A DNA stretch of 64,000 bases, from assembly GCF_016863555.1 (NCBI RefSeq), contig NZ_BOPC01000038.1:1-64000 (forward strand), given 5' to 3'. The DNA comes from Micromonospora qiuiae. GTDB lineage: Bacteria > Actinomycetota > Actinomycetes > Mycobacteriales > Micromonosporaceae. Shown one piece after another: positions 45,043-55,848 of the stretch (positions within the stretch are counted from its first letter, which is position 1; each line of letters opens with the position of its first letter). The notes below the pieces were generated by a model that was not told the DNA's origin, made no database searches, and was given only the letters and a program-made list of their open reading frames with translations. Position numbers and translations under genes: made by a program.

Positions 45043-45071
45043 TTGACTCTGGATCCTCAGGGTCCTAAGTT
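45043..45071 (+). promoter_or_regulatory. Housekeeping-type promoter for the XRE gene
   Basis: TTGACT (45043-45048), a 17-base spacer and TAAGTT (45066-45071). Transcription would begin near 45078. The leader then contains TAGGAGGCAC (45175-45184) right before an ATG at 45186, 210 bases upstream of the start assigned to the XRE protein. The rest of 44980-45395 holds no certain gene. Confidence 0.7.
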
Positions 45072-45395
45072 GCTCTGTGTCAGGAGCGCTCTCGTCAGCA
45101 GCGGAGTGCCTTCAAGTGGGCGGGCTGGCTCCCCGTGCTGCCCCGCCCTGAGCTGCACATTTCCTCCAACCGTTAGGAGGCACAGATGCGTGAACGCCCG
45201 CACGACGGGCCGTTGCCGTCGGCGAGCTCGGTTCCCGGGGCGCGGCCCCCGCACCCCGACGGCGCGATCGGGTGCCCTGTCCGCCCCGCCCCGCCCGAGC
45301 ACCGCTCACCCGCCGGCGGTACGCCTACCGTCTCGGCGCGGCGGTGCTCGTACTCCTGCTGCTCGCGATCTGGGTCGTGCGGTGAGGGGCAGGCG

Positions 45396-46583
45396 GTGAA
45401 CGAGTTGCCGGTGGGCCGGCGGGTCGCGCAGTGGCGGGTCCGGCGCAACATGACGCAGCAGCAGTTCGCCGACCGCCTCGGCAAGTCCAAGAGCTGGGTG
45501 GACAAGGTCGAACGTGGGGTACGCCGGCTGGAGCGGGTGTCCAACCTCCGGGAGATCGCCGACGCGCTCCGGATCGACGTGCAGGTCCTGCTCGCGGAGC
45601 GGCCCGCGCATCCGGCACCCGCCGACGCCGGTGTGGAGCGGATCCGGGCCGCCCTGGCGCGGTACCACGTCGAGGGAGCACCCCGGCCGCCCGACCTCGC
45701 GCAGTTGCGGGCCAGCCTGGAGCACGCGAAGCAGAGCTACCGGCACGCCCGGTACCCGGCGCTGCTCGCCCTGCTGCCCGGCCTGCTTGACGCCGTGCGG
45801 GTCGCCCGACCCGGTCGGGCCACCGACGCGCTGCTGGTGCCGGTGTACGGCCTCATCGCCCTGACGCTGATCAAGGTGGACCAGGGCGAGTTGGCGTGGC
45901 TGGCCGCCGACCGGGGGATGGCCGTCGCCCTGGCCACGGAGGATCCGCAGGTGAGTGCCGTCGCCACCGTACCGCTGTGTCAGGCCCTGCGCTACTGCGG
46001 CCGCAACGGGGCCGCGCTGCGGGCCGCCGTCGTGGCCGCCCACCGCCTCGTGCGGTCCGACTCGGGAGCCGTTGCCGGGCTGGACCGGGCGGCAACGCGC
46101 GAAGCCGGTGCCCGGTCATTGCGCGGGACGCTGCTGCTCCAGGCCGCCCTGGCCGTCGCCGACCGGACCGACCACGACAGCGCCCGGAAGCTGGTCGACC
46201 AGGCTGTCGAGGCCGCCGAGGTCGGCAGCTACGGCGGCGGGGGGTTCGGCCCCGCGGCAGTGCAGGCGGTCCGCGTGCTCGTCGAGGCCGCCCGTGGAGA
46301 TCTTCCGACGGCGACGGTACGTCACGAGCGGCTGCTGGCCGGCGAGCGATGGCGGTGGCTGCCGCCCGAGCACCGGGCCGCGTACCTGCTCGACGTGGCC
46401 CGAATGTACGCCGCTACCGGGGAGATGGCTTGTGCGGGCCGGACGCTGCTCGAGGCGGAAGGCACCGCCCGCAGCGAGGTGCACGAGCGTCCGGCTGCCC
46501 GCGATCTGGTCGCCCTCGTGGCCGGCTCCACCACTGCCCCCGCTGCCCTGACCCGCCTCGCCGCAACCCTCCGCGCCACCTGA
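45396..46583 (+). CDS. XRE-family regulator with helical repeat domain
   Basis: 395 residues from the GTG at 45396. Helix-turn-helix at residues about 5-60: VGRRVAQWRVRRNMTQQQFADRLGKSKSWVDKVERGVRRLERVSNLREIADALRIDV. The remainder is all-helical and TPR-like, the common plan of actinobacterial XRE regulators with a C-terminal signal domain. In frame, an ATG at 45186 with a stronger ribosome-binding site would add 70 residues of Pro/Arg/Ser-rich, non-conserved sequence, so the real start is uncertain. A promoter at 45043-45071 drives it. Its targets are unknown; the 3' end faces glgM across copy C of the 55-bp repeat. Confidence 0.85.
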   Translation: MNELPVGRRVAQWRVRRNMTQQQFADRLGKSKSWVDKVERGVRRLERVSNLREIADALRIDVQVLLAERPAHPAPADAGVERIRAALARYHVEGAPRPPDLAQLRASLEHAKQSYRHARYPALLALLPGLLDAVRVARPGRATDALLVPVYGLIALTLIKVDQGELAWLAADRGMAVALATEDPQVSAVATVPLCQALRYCGRNGAALRAAVVAAHRLVRSDSGAVAGLDRAATREAGARSLRGTLLLQAALAVADRTDHDSARKLVDQAVEAAEVGSYGGGGFGPAAVQAVRVLVEAARGDLPTATVRHERLLAGERWRWLPPEHRAAYLLDVARMYAATGEMACAGRTLLEAEGTARSEVHERPAARDLVALVAGSTTAPAALTRLAATLRAT

Positions 46584-46700
46584 TTTCCGTACAGATCTTG
46601 GACACTTACCGTTATGCGTGGCCGTGGCGGCGGCGTGACGCAGACCGGGCACATGTCCACCGACGCCCTGATGGAGTTGCTGCGCGGCGAGCGGTGCCGG

Positions 46701-46755
46701 TGTTAAGAAGGGGCCCCTTCTCTACCGCAGGCGTTAAAAGGGGGCCCTTCCTTAC
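46701..46755 (+). repeat. 55-bp GGGGCCC repeat, copy C
   Basis: Plus orientation: TGTTAAGAAGGGGCCCCTTC, spacer TCTACCGCAG, second half GCGTTAAAAGGGGGCCCTTC and CTTAC. The glgM stop codon (46752-46754, minus strand) is inside it. It separates the convergent XRE and glgM genes and could serve as their terminator. Confidence 0.88.
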
Positions 46756-47948
46756 CCGCGCACCGCGCGGTAGAGGTCGAGGGTGCGGGCGGCGATGGCG
46801 TCCCAGGAGAAATGCTCGACGGCCCGTCGCCGGCCGGCCCGCCCCAGCGCCCCCGCACGGTCCGGATTCGCCAGCAGCTCGGTCATCCGCGCCGCCAGGT
46901 CGGCCTCGAAACGCGCCGGATCCACCGGCGTGCCGTCGCGGCCGGTCTGCTCGATCGGGACCAGCAGGCCGGTCTCGCCGTCGGCGACCACCTCCGGGAT
47001 GCCGCCGGTGGCGGTGGCCACCACCGGCGTCTCGCAGGCCATCGCCTCCAGGTTGACGATGCCCATCGGTTCGTACACCGACGGGCAGACGAAGATGGTG
47101 GCGTGGGTGAGGATCTGGATCACCTCGGCCTTGGGCAACATCGACGCCACCCAGACCACCCCGGTACGGCGGGATCGCAGCTCGGCGACCAGCCCTTCCA
47201 CCTCGGCGGCGATCTCGGGGGTGTCCGGGGCGCCGGCCAGCAGCACCAGCTGGGCGTCGGGCGGCAGGTCGCGGGCGGCGCGCAGCAGGTGCGGCAGGCC
47301 CTTCTGCCGGGTGATCCGGCCGACGTAGACCACGCTGGGCAGGGCCGGGTCGATGCCGAGTCGCGCCAGCACGTCGGTGCCCGGATCCGGGGCGTACTGC
47401 GCGGTGTCGATGCCGTTGTGGATGACGTGCACCCGGTCCGGATCCACTGAGGGGTACGCGGCCAGCACGTCGCGGCGCATTCCCGCGCTGACCGCCACGA
47501 TCGCGTCGGCCGACTCGTACGCCGTCCGCTCGCACCAGGAGGAGAGCGCGTAACCGCCGCCGAGCTGCTCGGCTTTCCACGGGCGCAGCGGTTCCAGGCT
47601 GTGCGCGGTCACCACGTGCGGCACCCCGTACAGCAGCTTCGCGGTGTGCCCGGCCAGGTTCGCGTACCAGGTGTGGCTGTGCACCACGTCGCTGCCGGCA
47701 CACCCGGCGGCCATCTCCAGATCCACGCCCATGGTGCGCAGCGCCGGGTTCGCGCCGGTCAGGCCCGTCGGTTCGGCGTACGCCCGCACCCCCGGCTCAG
47801 TGCGCGGCGCGCCGAAGCAGTGCACCCGCACCTCGGCCAGTCGGCGCAGCTCCCGGGCCAGGTACTCGACGTGCACCCCGGCGCCGCCGTAGACCTCCGG
47901 CGGGTACTCCCGGGTGAGCAGGTCGACGCGCAGCGGGGTGTCGGTCAT
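46752..47948 (-). CDS. glgM: GlgM/GlgA-type alpha-maltose-1-phosphate synthase (GT4)
   Basis: 398 residues, shorter than GT5 glycogen synthases and of the actinobacterial GT4 type. LTREYPPEVYGGAGVHVEYL at the N-terminus is diagnostic, with VYVGRITRQKGLPHL and the nucleotide-sugar motif PSVYEPMGIVNLEAMACETPVVAT. In Mycobacterium the orthologue joins ADP-glucose and glucose 1-phosphate into maltose 1-phosphate for GlgE. The ATG at 47948 has AGGGTG 8 bases upstream. It is divergent from glgC across 72 bases, as in mycobacteria, so donor synthesis and use are co-regulated. It could retain some glycogen synthase activity. Confidence 0.93.
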   Translation of the reverse strand: MTDTPLRVDLLTREYPPEVYGGAGVHVEYLARELRRLAEVRVHCFGAPRTEPGVRAYAEPTGLTGANPALRTMGVDLEMAAGCAGSDVVHSHTWYANLAGHTAKLLYGVPHVVTAHSLEPLRPWKAEQLGGGYALSSWCERTAYESADAIVAVSAGMRRDVLAAYPSVDPDRVHVIHNGIDTAQYAPDPGTDVLARLGIDPALPSVVYVGRITRQKGLPHLLRAARDLPPDAQLVLLAGAPDTPEIAAEVEGLVAELRSRRTGVVWVASMLPKAEVIQILTHATIFVCPSVYEPMGIVNLEAMACETPVVATATGGIPEVVADGETGLLVPIEQTGRDGTPVDPARFEADLAARMTELLANPDRAGALGRAGRRRAVEHFSWDAIAARTLDLYRAVRG

Positions 47949-48020
47949 GCCCGGCACCCTAGTGCAGCAGTGTGCCCGTACGAGTGGTGAAGTGGCACCG
48001 GGATGGATAGCGTTTTGCTC

Positions 48021-49253
48021 ATGGCTGCCAAGGTGCTCGCGATCGTCCTGGCCGGTGGAGAGGGCAAGCGCCTGATGCCGTTGACCACGGACCGGGCCAA
48101 GCCGGCCGTCCCGTTCGGCGGGATGTACCGCATGGTCGACTTCGTCCTCTCCAACCTGGCCAACGCCGGCTTTCTGAAGATCGTCGTGCTGACCCAGTAC
48201 AAATCGCACTCGCTGGACCGGCACATCACCAAGACCTGGCGGATGTCGACGCTGCTGGGCAACTACGTCACCCCGGTGCCCGCGCAGCAGCGCCGTGGCC
48301 CGTGGTGGTTCGCCGGATCGGCCGACGCGATCTACCAGAGCTTCAACCTGATCTACGACGAGCAGCCCGATTACGTGATCGTGTTCGGCGCGGACCACAT
48401 CTACCGGATGGACCCGCGGCAGATGGTGGAGGATCACATCGCCTCCGGCGCCAGCGTGACGGTGGCCGGCATCCGGCAGCCGCTGTCCACCGCCGACCAG
48501 TTCGGCGTCATCGAGGTCGCCGAGGACGGCCGGCGGATCCGGGCCTTCCGGGAGAAGCCCACCGACGCGGTCGGCCTGCCCGACGCGCCCGACCAGATCT
48601 ACGCCTCGATGGGCAACTACGTCTTCACCACCCGGGCGCTGATCGAGGCGGTCGAGCGCGACGCGGAGGACAAGACCAGCAAGCACGACATGGGCGGCAG
48701 CATCATCCCGATGCTGGTGGAGCGGGGCGAGGCGAACGTCTACGACTTCCGCGACAACGAGGTGCCGGGCAGCACCGACCGGGACCGGGGTTACTGGCGC
48801 GACGTCGGGACGCTCGACTCGTTCTACGACGCGCACATGGATCTGATCAACGTGCACCCGGTGTTCAACCTCTACAACTTCGACTGGCCGATCTACACCG
48901 AGCAGCCGCCGTACCCGCCGGCCAAGTTCGTGCACCAGTGGGGTGAGCGGGTGGGCCGGGCGGTCGCCTCGATGGTCTCGCCCGGCGCGGTGATCTCCGG
49001 CTCGCTGGTGGAGAACTCCATCGTCTCGCCGAAGGTGAAGGTGCACTCCTGGGCGCACGTGGACGGCTCGGTGCTGATGGAAGGTGTCGAGATCGGCCGA
49101 CACGCGGTGGTGCGCCGGGCCATCCTGGACAAGAACGTCTACGTGCCCGAGGGCGCCGAGATCGGTGTTGACCTGGAACGGGACCGGCAGCGTTACACCG
49201 TCTCGGACAACGGCATCGTGGTCATCGGCAAGGGACAGAAGGTGGAGCCGTGA
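48021..49253 (+). CDS. glgC: Glucose-1-phosphate adenylyltransferase
   Basis: 410 residues. Nucleotidyltransferase core [30 protein letters not shown], then the [10 protein letters not shown] metal site, AFREKP sugar-binding region and a C-terminal left-handed helix ([37 protein letters not shown]). Makes ADP-glucose, the donor for GlgM. The ATG at 48021 starts the domain; TAGCGT at 48008-48013 sits 7 bases before it, so the message is probably leaderless. An in-frame ATG at 48003 lies inside the promoter. An intergenic repeat-like stretch and pgm follow. Confidence 0.97.
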   Translation: MAAKVLAIVLAGGEGKRLMPLTTDRAKPAVPFGGMYRMVDFVLSNLANAGFLKIVVLTQYKSHSLDRHITKTWRMSTLLGNYVTPVPAQQRRGPWWFAGSADAIYQSFNLIYDEQPDYVIVFGADHIYRMDPRQMVEDHIASGASVTVAGIRQPLSTADQFGVIEVAEDGRRIRAFREKPTDAVGLPDAPDQIYASMGNYVFTTRALIEAVERDAEDKTSKHDMGGSIIPMLVERGEANVYDFRDNEVPGSTDRDRGYWRDVGTLDSFYDAHMDLINVHPVFNLYNFDWPIYTEQPPYPPAKFVHQWGERVGRAVASMVSPGAVISGSLVENSIVSPKVKVHSWAHVDGSVLMEGVEIGRHAVVRRAILDKNVYVPEGAEIGVDLERDRQRYTVSDNGIVVIGKGQKVEP

Positions 49254-49303
49254 GCGCGAGGAGTGAGCTTGCGAGCCCCGCAGTCGCGAACGAAAGGCAG
49301 GCA
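49254..49303 (+). repeat. Intergenic GAGCGCGAG...GCGAGCCCC repeat-like stretch
   Basis: The short gap between glgC and pgm is a mosaic of GAGCGCGAG, GAGTGAGCTTGCGAG and CGCGAAC. A related GAGCGAGCGCCAGCGAGCG stretch occurs at about 33347-33365 between the ABC remnant and the XRE gene. From memory, similar sequences recur between genes in Micromonospora, but this could not be checked. The final AAAGGCAGG serves as ribosome-binding site for pgm. Confidence 0.45.
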
Positions 49304-49305
49304 CC

Positions 49306-50938
<1,633 letters not shown>

Positions 50939-50964
<26 letters not shown>

Positions 50965-52066
50965 TCGCCACCGCAGCCCGGATGCGTTCCACGATCTGCT
51001 TCAGATCCGCGTCGGTGAGATCGGCGTAGGTGGGCAGATTGAGGCCGCGCCTGCCGAGGTCCCTGGCGACCGGATGGTCGACCTGGCCGGCCCGGTAGGC
51101 CGGAAGCTCGGTGATCGGGACGAAGAAGGGCCGGGTCTCGACCCCTTCCCGGTCGAGCGCGCGGGCCAGGGCGTCCCGCGAGGTGGCGTCGCCTGGTGGG
51201 CCAACCAGGAACGAGGCCATCCACGGTGCCTTCCGGACCCGGGCGGAGACCGGCTGCGGGGACAGCAGGGGAACGTCCGCCAGTTGTGCCTCGTAGGCGG
51301 ACACCACCCGCTCCCGCTCGGCGATGATTTCCGGGGCGCGCTCCATCTGGGCGCAGAGGAGGGCGGCGGCGACGTTGGTCATCCGGTAGTTGAAGCCGAC
51401 CACCGGGAACCAGTATCGCCGCTGCGGGTCCATGCCCTGGTTGCGCAGCAGCCGCATGCGTGCGGCGAGTGCCTCATCGGAGGTGACAACGCATCCCCCT
51501 TCCCCAGAGGTAATGATCTTGTTGCCGAAGAAGGAAAAGGTGGTGAGATCGGCAAGACGTCCGGTCGGTTCGCCGTCCGACGTCGCACCGTAGGACTCGG
51601 CGGCGTCCGCGACCAGAAGCAGACCGTGGCGCCGGCACAGTTGCGCCAGTTGGCGGTAGTCGGCGGGATGGCCGTAGAGGTCGACGGCCACGACCGCGCG
51701 GGTCCGTGGGGTGATGGCCGCCCGCACCTGTTCCGGATCGAGGCACCAGGTCTCCGGCACCACATCCACGAAAACGGGACGGCTCCCGCAGTACGTGACC
51801 GCGTTGGCCGTGGCCACATATGTCAGGGCGGGGACGATCACCTCGTCGCCCGGCCCGATACCGGCCGCGGCGAGAGCCAGGTGCAGCGCCACTGTGCCGT
51901 TCGCGGTCGCCACCGCCGTCGCGGCGCCGCACTGCCGCGCGAACTCCTCCTCGAATCGGCGCAGGTAGGGCCCCTGAGACGAGATCCAGCCACTGCGCAC
52001 CGCGTCCAGCGCGTAGCGCTCTTCCAGTTCTGACAAGCAGGGACGGGCCACCGGGAAACGCTGCAT
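50939..52066 (-). CDS. GDP-perosamine synthase-like aminotransferase (DegT/DnrJ/EryC1)
   Basis: 375 residues. The sequence follows perosamine synthases closely: [61 protein letters not shown], the PLP lysine Lys183 in [15 protein letters not shown], and [21 protein letters not shown]. Perosamine synthase converts GDP-4-keto-6-deoxymannose to GDP-perosamine with glutamate. Its substrate would be made by the Gmd two genes upstream on the same strand. ATG at 52066, two bases after the glycosyltransferase stop. No GDP-fucose synthase is present, which supports perosamine rather than fucose. Confidence 0.92.
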
Positions 52067-52068
52067 GG

Positions 52069-53265
52069 TCAACCTTTTCCGATCAAACTCGTGCCGAACG
52101 ATGCCTGTGGGACAGGGCCGGGGCGGCCCGCCGCCACCCACTCCAGCAATCGCGCGTAGTCAGTCGCCGCATCTGTCCAGGTACGACCGGACAACCGGTC
52201 ACCGGCTCGTCGTGCGGCGGCGGCGAAACGGTTGCGATCGTCCAGCACCCGCCGAACGGCGTCCGCGAGCGATTCCGCATCGCGTGCGGCGAAGACTGCT
52301 GCCTCTGCCCGGCAGAACTCCAGCTGGGCCAGGAGGGGAGGGGAGTCGGCACAGACGACCGGTAAGCCCCAACTGAACGCCTCGAGCACGGCGCCGCTCG
52401 CGGCCTCCCACAGTGAGGGCACCACGACCGCGTCCGCCCGTGAGTAGAGGCGGTGCAACTCGTCAAGCGTGACGAAGCCCGGGAACGACACCCTGCCTCG
52501 CAGGTCCGGTCGCGCCGCGCGGGCGAGCAGACGGCTGGCCTCCGGTTCGACCAGCGGCCCCGGACATACCAGCCGGCAGTCGGTGAGCCTTGCCATCGCT
52601 TCCAGCAGGGTCGAGTGGTTCTTGTGTGAGGCGGTCGAGGACGGATAGAGCAGAAGACCCGGTTCCGGTCGGGTGACAGCTTGGCGCGGCGCGGGTTGCA
52701 ACGCCGGCGGCGGAATGAGCGCCACTTTCTCCGCCAGCTGCGGGAAAGCGGCCAGCACTTCCCGGTAGGGGTGTGGCCAGGACACGGCGACTGCCCCGGC
52801 TCGGGCGATGTTCTCTCGGACCACCGCGGCGAACCCGGGTGCCCAGAACTCCGGCTGAAGGTGACGTAGGTCGTGTACGACGACGACCGAGGCGCCGGTG
52901 GAGGCCGGGACGCAGTGAAACGGGTGCAGTACGACATCGGCGCGATCGGTGCGGGGACGACTTCTTTGGCGTACCGCGTTGGCCGTGCGTCGGACGGCCA
53001 GCGAGTAGCGGATGCGCGGCGGGGTCAGCCGCCGCAGGATCTGCCTGGAGCGGTTGTCGAACAGTAGCGGCCTTCTCGTTTCCGTCCACACGATCCGGTC
53101 CGTGCCGACACTTGCCCGCCAGGCGTCGATGGTTCCCGGTAGGACGGTCGCCTCGATGTCGTAGTCGGTCGCCTCCACCAGCCCGGAGAGCAGCCCGTAG
53201 GTGAAGGCCTCCAGACCGGCGGCGCCGCCGGGGCGGATCGGGGACGCGTCGACGAGCAGTCTCAT
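52069..53265 (-). CDS. GT4 glycosyltransferase
   Basis: 398 residues, GT-B fold. N-terminal [26 protein letters not shown], then [20 protein letters not shown] at the start of the second domain, and [26 protein letters not shown], which contains the ExxxxxxxE donor-site motif. It is coupled to gmd (ATGA overlap at 53262-53265) and followed by the aminotransferase, so it probably transfers perosamine or another GDP-sugar. Lacks a membrane anchor. Donor is inferred from position only. Confidence 0.9.
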   Translation of the reverse strand: MRLLVDASPIRPGGAAGLEAFTYGLLSGLVEATDYDIEATVLPGTIDAWRASVGTDRIVWTETRRPLLFDNRSRQILRRLTPPRIRYSLAVRRTANAVRQRSRPRTDRADVVLHPFHCVPASTGASVVVVHDLRHLQPEFWAPGFAAVVRENIARAGAVAVSWPHPYREVLAAFPQLAEKVALIPPPALQPAPRQAVTRPEPGLLLYPSSTASHKNHSTLLEAMARLTDCRLVCPGPLVEPEASRLLARAARPDLRGRVSFPGFVTLDELHRLYSRADAVVVPSLWEAASGAVLEAFSWGLPVVCADSPPLLAQLEFCRAEAAVFAARDAESLADAVRRVLDDRNRFAAAARRAGDRLSGRTWTDAATDYARLLEWVAAGRPGPVPQASFGTSLIGKG

Positions 53266-54275
53266 CGGTCGATCCGGACGAGCCGGCCCATCCGCTCGTC
53301 CTCCAACAACTGGCGGTCGGCGTCCACCATGATGCGGACCAGGTCTCCGAACAGTGTCTTCGGTGCCCAGCCCAGGGTCCTGCGGGCTTTGGTGTAGTCA
53401 CCGATCAGGGCGTCGACCTCGGCGGGCCGGAAGTACCTGGGGTCGATCATCACGTACTCCCGCCAGTCGAGTCCCACGTGCGCGAAAGCGGCTTCGACGA
53501 ACTCGCGAACCGTGTGGCCTTCGCCGGTGGCGACGACGTAGTCGTCCGGCCGGTCCTGCTGTAGGGAGAGCCACATCGCCTCGACGTACTCGGGGGCGTA
53601 GCCCCAGTCCCGGACCGCGTCCAGGTTTCCCAGGTACAGCTTGTCCTGGATGCCGGCCTCGATCCGGGCCACCGCCCGGGTGATCTTTCTGGTCACGAAG
53701 TTCTCGGACCGGCGTGGGCTCTCGTGGTTGAAGAGAATGCCATTGGTGCAGTACATGCCCCAGGACTCGCGGTAGTTCACCGCGGACCAGTAGGCGTAAA
53801 CCTTGGCGCAGGCGTACGGGCTGCGGGGATGAAAGGGTGTTTCCTCTCGTTGCGGAGGCGGCGTGGCCCCGAACATCTCCGACGAGGAGGCCTGGTAGAA
53901 CCGTGCTCCGACGTTCGCTGCCCGCGTCGACTCGAGCATGTGAAGAGCGCCGAGACCGGTGATGCCGGCGGTGTATCCGGGGATGTCGAACGACACTCGG
54001 ACGTGACTCTGCGCGCCGAGGTTGTAGACCTCGTCGGGTCGGATGTCGCGGATGAGGTTCGTCAACGATGCCGGATCGGAGAGGTCACTGTAGTGCAGGA
54101 AGAGCCGGGCGTCCGCGTTCCGTGGGTGAACGTCGATTCGATCGATGCGGTCGGTGTTGAAGCTTGAGGACCGCCTTTTGATTCCGTGCACGGTGTAGCC
54201 CTTGTCGAGCAGCAGTTCCGAAAGGTAACTGCCGTCCTGTCCGGTGATCCCGGAGATGAGCGCTACTCGCGACAT
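53262..54275 (-). CDS. gmd: GDP-mannose 4,6-dehydratase
   Basis: 337 residues, extended short-chain dehydrogenase. [37 protein letters not shown] is diagnostic, with [17 protein letters not shown] (catalytic Thr replaced region typical of Gmd), [12 protein letters not shown] for the Tyr/Lys pair and [18 protein letters not shown]. It makes GDP-4-keto-6-deoxy-D-mannose. The ATG at 54275 has GAGAGG 8 bases upstream. First gene of a three-gene minus-strand operon with the glycosyltransferase and perosamine-synthase-like genes. The 283-base gap to the divergent polymerase gene must hold both promoters; none was clear. Confidence 0.97.
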   Translation of the reverse strand: MSRVALISGITGQDGSYLSELLLDKGYTVHGIKRRSSSFNTDRIDRIDVHPRNADARLFLHYSDLSDPASLTNLIRDIRPDEVYNLGAQSHVRVSFDIPGYTAGITGLGALHMLESTRAANVGARFYQASSSEMFGATPPPQREETPFHPRSPYACAKVYAYWSAVNYRESWGMYCTNGILFNHESPRRSENFVTRKITRAVARIEAGIQDKLYLGNLDAVRDWGYAPEYVEAMWLSLQQDRPDDYVVATGEGHTVREFVEAAFAHVGLDWREYVMIDPRYFRPAEVDALIGDYTKARRTLGWAPKTLFGDLVRIMVDADRQLLEDERMGRLVRIDR

Positions 54276-54558
54276 GTGTGAAACCTCTCGTGATGCCGAC
54301 TTCGGAGGCAAGGGGGGCCGCCATGCGGCTGCGGGCGTTGGATCTTCGCTCGGGTGATGCTTCGCTCTTTGTACAGCAAGAAGATGGGCCGGGTGCCTGT
54401 TTCACGTATCGCTGCAAGTAATTCCGGATCCGCGATCAGTGTTCTCACTTTCGCCTGACCGGTTTCGGGTGGCGCCGTGTCATTCGGTCGGCGCGCTCGT
54501 TCTAGAAACTGACGCATGGGCGCGATTGCGCCCGGGACGGACGGGGCGGGGCAACTGC

Positions 54559-55848
54559 ATGGGCGGGAACGCGAGTACAGTTCGCAGCGCGGAGGCCGGC
54601 GCGGCCACCTCCCGGCACTCTGCTCACCAGGAGCAAAAGTCTCGACTGACCTGGTTGTTGCAGCTCTACCCCACCAGTCTGTTGGTTCTCGTCCCCTACG
54701 GCGTCCTGGTGGTTCCGATGGCGCTGCTGAACGGCAATCCGGAACTCTGGTTCATCGTCAAACTGCTGCTGCTGGCTCTGGCCGGCACGGTCGTTATCGA
54801 ATTGGCGACTGCCCGCTGGCTGGGTAAGCGTTCCGATTGGCAGTCCGGTCTGGCTCGGGCCAACGCCGGGTACCCGCACCTCTATCTGCTCGCCCGAGCG
54901 ACGACGATCGTCAGCATCATCGCCGACCTCATCGGCGGACTGGCGGGCCGCGGGTCCATCTTCGCCCAGGTCAGCGGCGAGGTGAATGTCTCTCCCGCAG
55001 TCGTCCTGACGTCCCTGTTCTCAGGTTGGCGGTACCTCGCGTTCGTGCTGCTGCTGGCGAGTCTGCTCGGCGGGCAGGCGCGGCGCCTGGGTGTTCTGTG
55101 GTGGACGACCGCTCTGCTGGCCACGCAGGTGGTGCTTGTCCTGATGACCGCGTTCTCCTCACCACTGATCAGTTACCTGTCCTTCATCCTCGGGGTGGGA
55201 GCCATCTGCGGCGTAATCCGTCCCCGCCTGGTGGTTGTTGCCGCAGTCGCGTTGTTCATGGCGTGGCCGACTCTTTACTCGGCCCGCAACGATGTGCGGA
55301 CCGAAGGGGGCGTGAAGGTTTCCGAAGAGGTGACCGCCGCCGAACGCATTCGTTTCGATCTGCAGTTGACGCGGGCGAGCGCCTACGATGTGCCGGCTGC
55401 CGTGGATCATCCCGGCCTACCGGGGATTGTCCGCTACGGCCTGCTTCCCCGGGCTCTGGACGCCGAGCGGCCTCCCCTCACCACCGGTACGCGTATCAAC
55501 GAATACCTCGGCGGCAGCTCCCACTCCGCCTACAACTTCCTCACCCTTGGCACGGTCTACTTCCTTGAGGGCCCCTGGGGAGTGGTGCTCTTCTATGGCG
55601 GTTGGGCACTCGTCGTCGTGCTGCTGTTACGGACAGGGGGCACGCCGGGGCCGGTGCGCCTGTCGCTCTTCGGTTTTGCCGTGGCCGGTCCGCTCATCTG
55701 GACGAGGACGTACCCGGAGAACGTGGTCGGGTTCCTGCAACACACCGTGGCCGCGTTACCGATCCTGCTGGTCCTGTTCCTTCTTCGGCCGCGCGAGCGA
55801 TCGGCACCGTCAGGCAGCCGGGTGGCGGCCGACCGGTTCGACACGTGA
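54559..55848 (+). CDS. Polysaccharide polymerase/ligase-like membrane protein (Wzy-like)
   Basis: 429 residues with about 10-11 hydrophobic segments and a long outer loop of about 80 residues before the last three helices (ARNDVRTEGGVKVSEEVTAAERI...GGSSHSAYNFLTLG). This plan is that of Wzy O-antigen polymerases and O-antigen ligases, which show little sequence identity. The N-terminal 35 residues are Ser/Ala/Gln-rich. ATG at 54559 follows GGGGCGGGG; an upstream in-frame ATG at 54439 is possible but adds non-membrane sequence. It is coupled to the flippase-glycosyltransferase gene (GTGA overlap). Assignment rests on topology and context. Confidence 0.75.
   Translation: MGGNASTVRSAEAGAATSRHSAHQEQKSRLTWLLQLYPTSLLVLVPYGVLVVPMALLNGNPELWFIVKLLLLALAGTVVIELATARWLGKRSDWQSGLARANAGYPHLYLLARATTIVSIIADLIGGLAGRGSIFAQVSGEVNVSPAVVLTSLFSGWRYLAFVLLLASLLGGQARRLGVLWWTTALLATQVVLVLMTAFSSPLISYLSFILGVGAICGVIRPRLVVVAAVALFMAWPTLYSARNDVRTEGGVKVSEEVTAAERIRFDLQLTRASAYDVPAAVDHPGLPGIVRYGLLPRALDAERPPLTTGTRINEYLGGSSHSAYNFLTLGTVYFLEGPWGVVLFYGGWALVVVLLLRTGGTPGPVRLSLFGFAVAGPLIWTRTYPENVVGFLQHTVAALPILLVLFLLRPRERSAPSGSRVAADRFDT

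Noticed and set aside
45190-45399. Plus-strand frame coding a 69-residue Arg/Pro-rich peptide upstream of the XRE gene
   Set aside because: Composition is that of non-coding GC-rich DNA and the start lacks a spaced ribosome-binding site.
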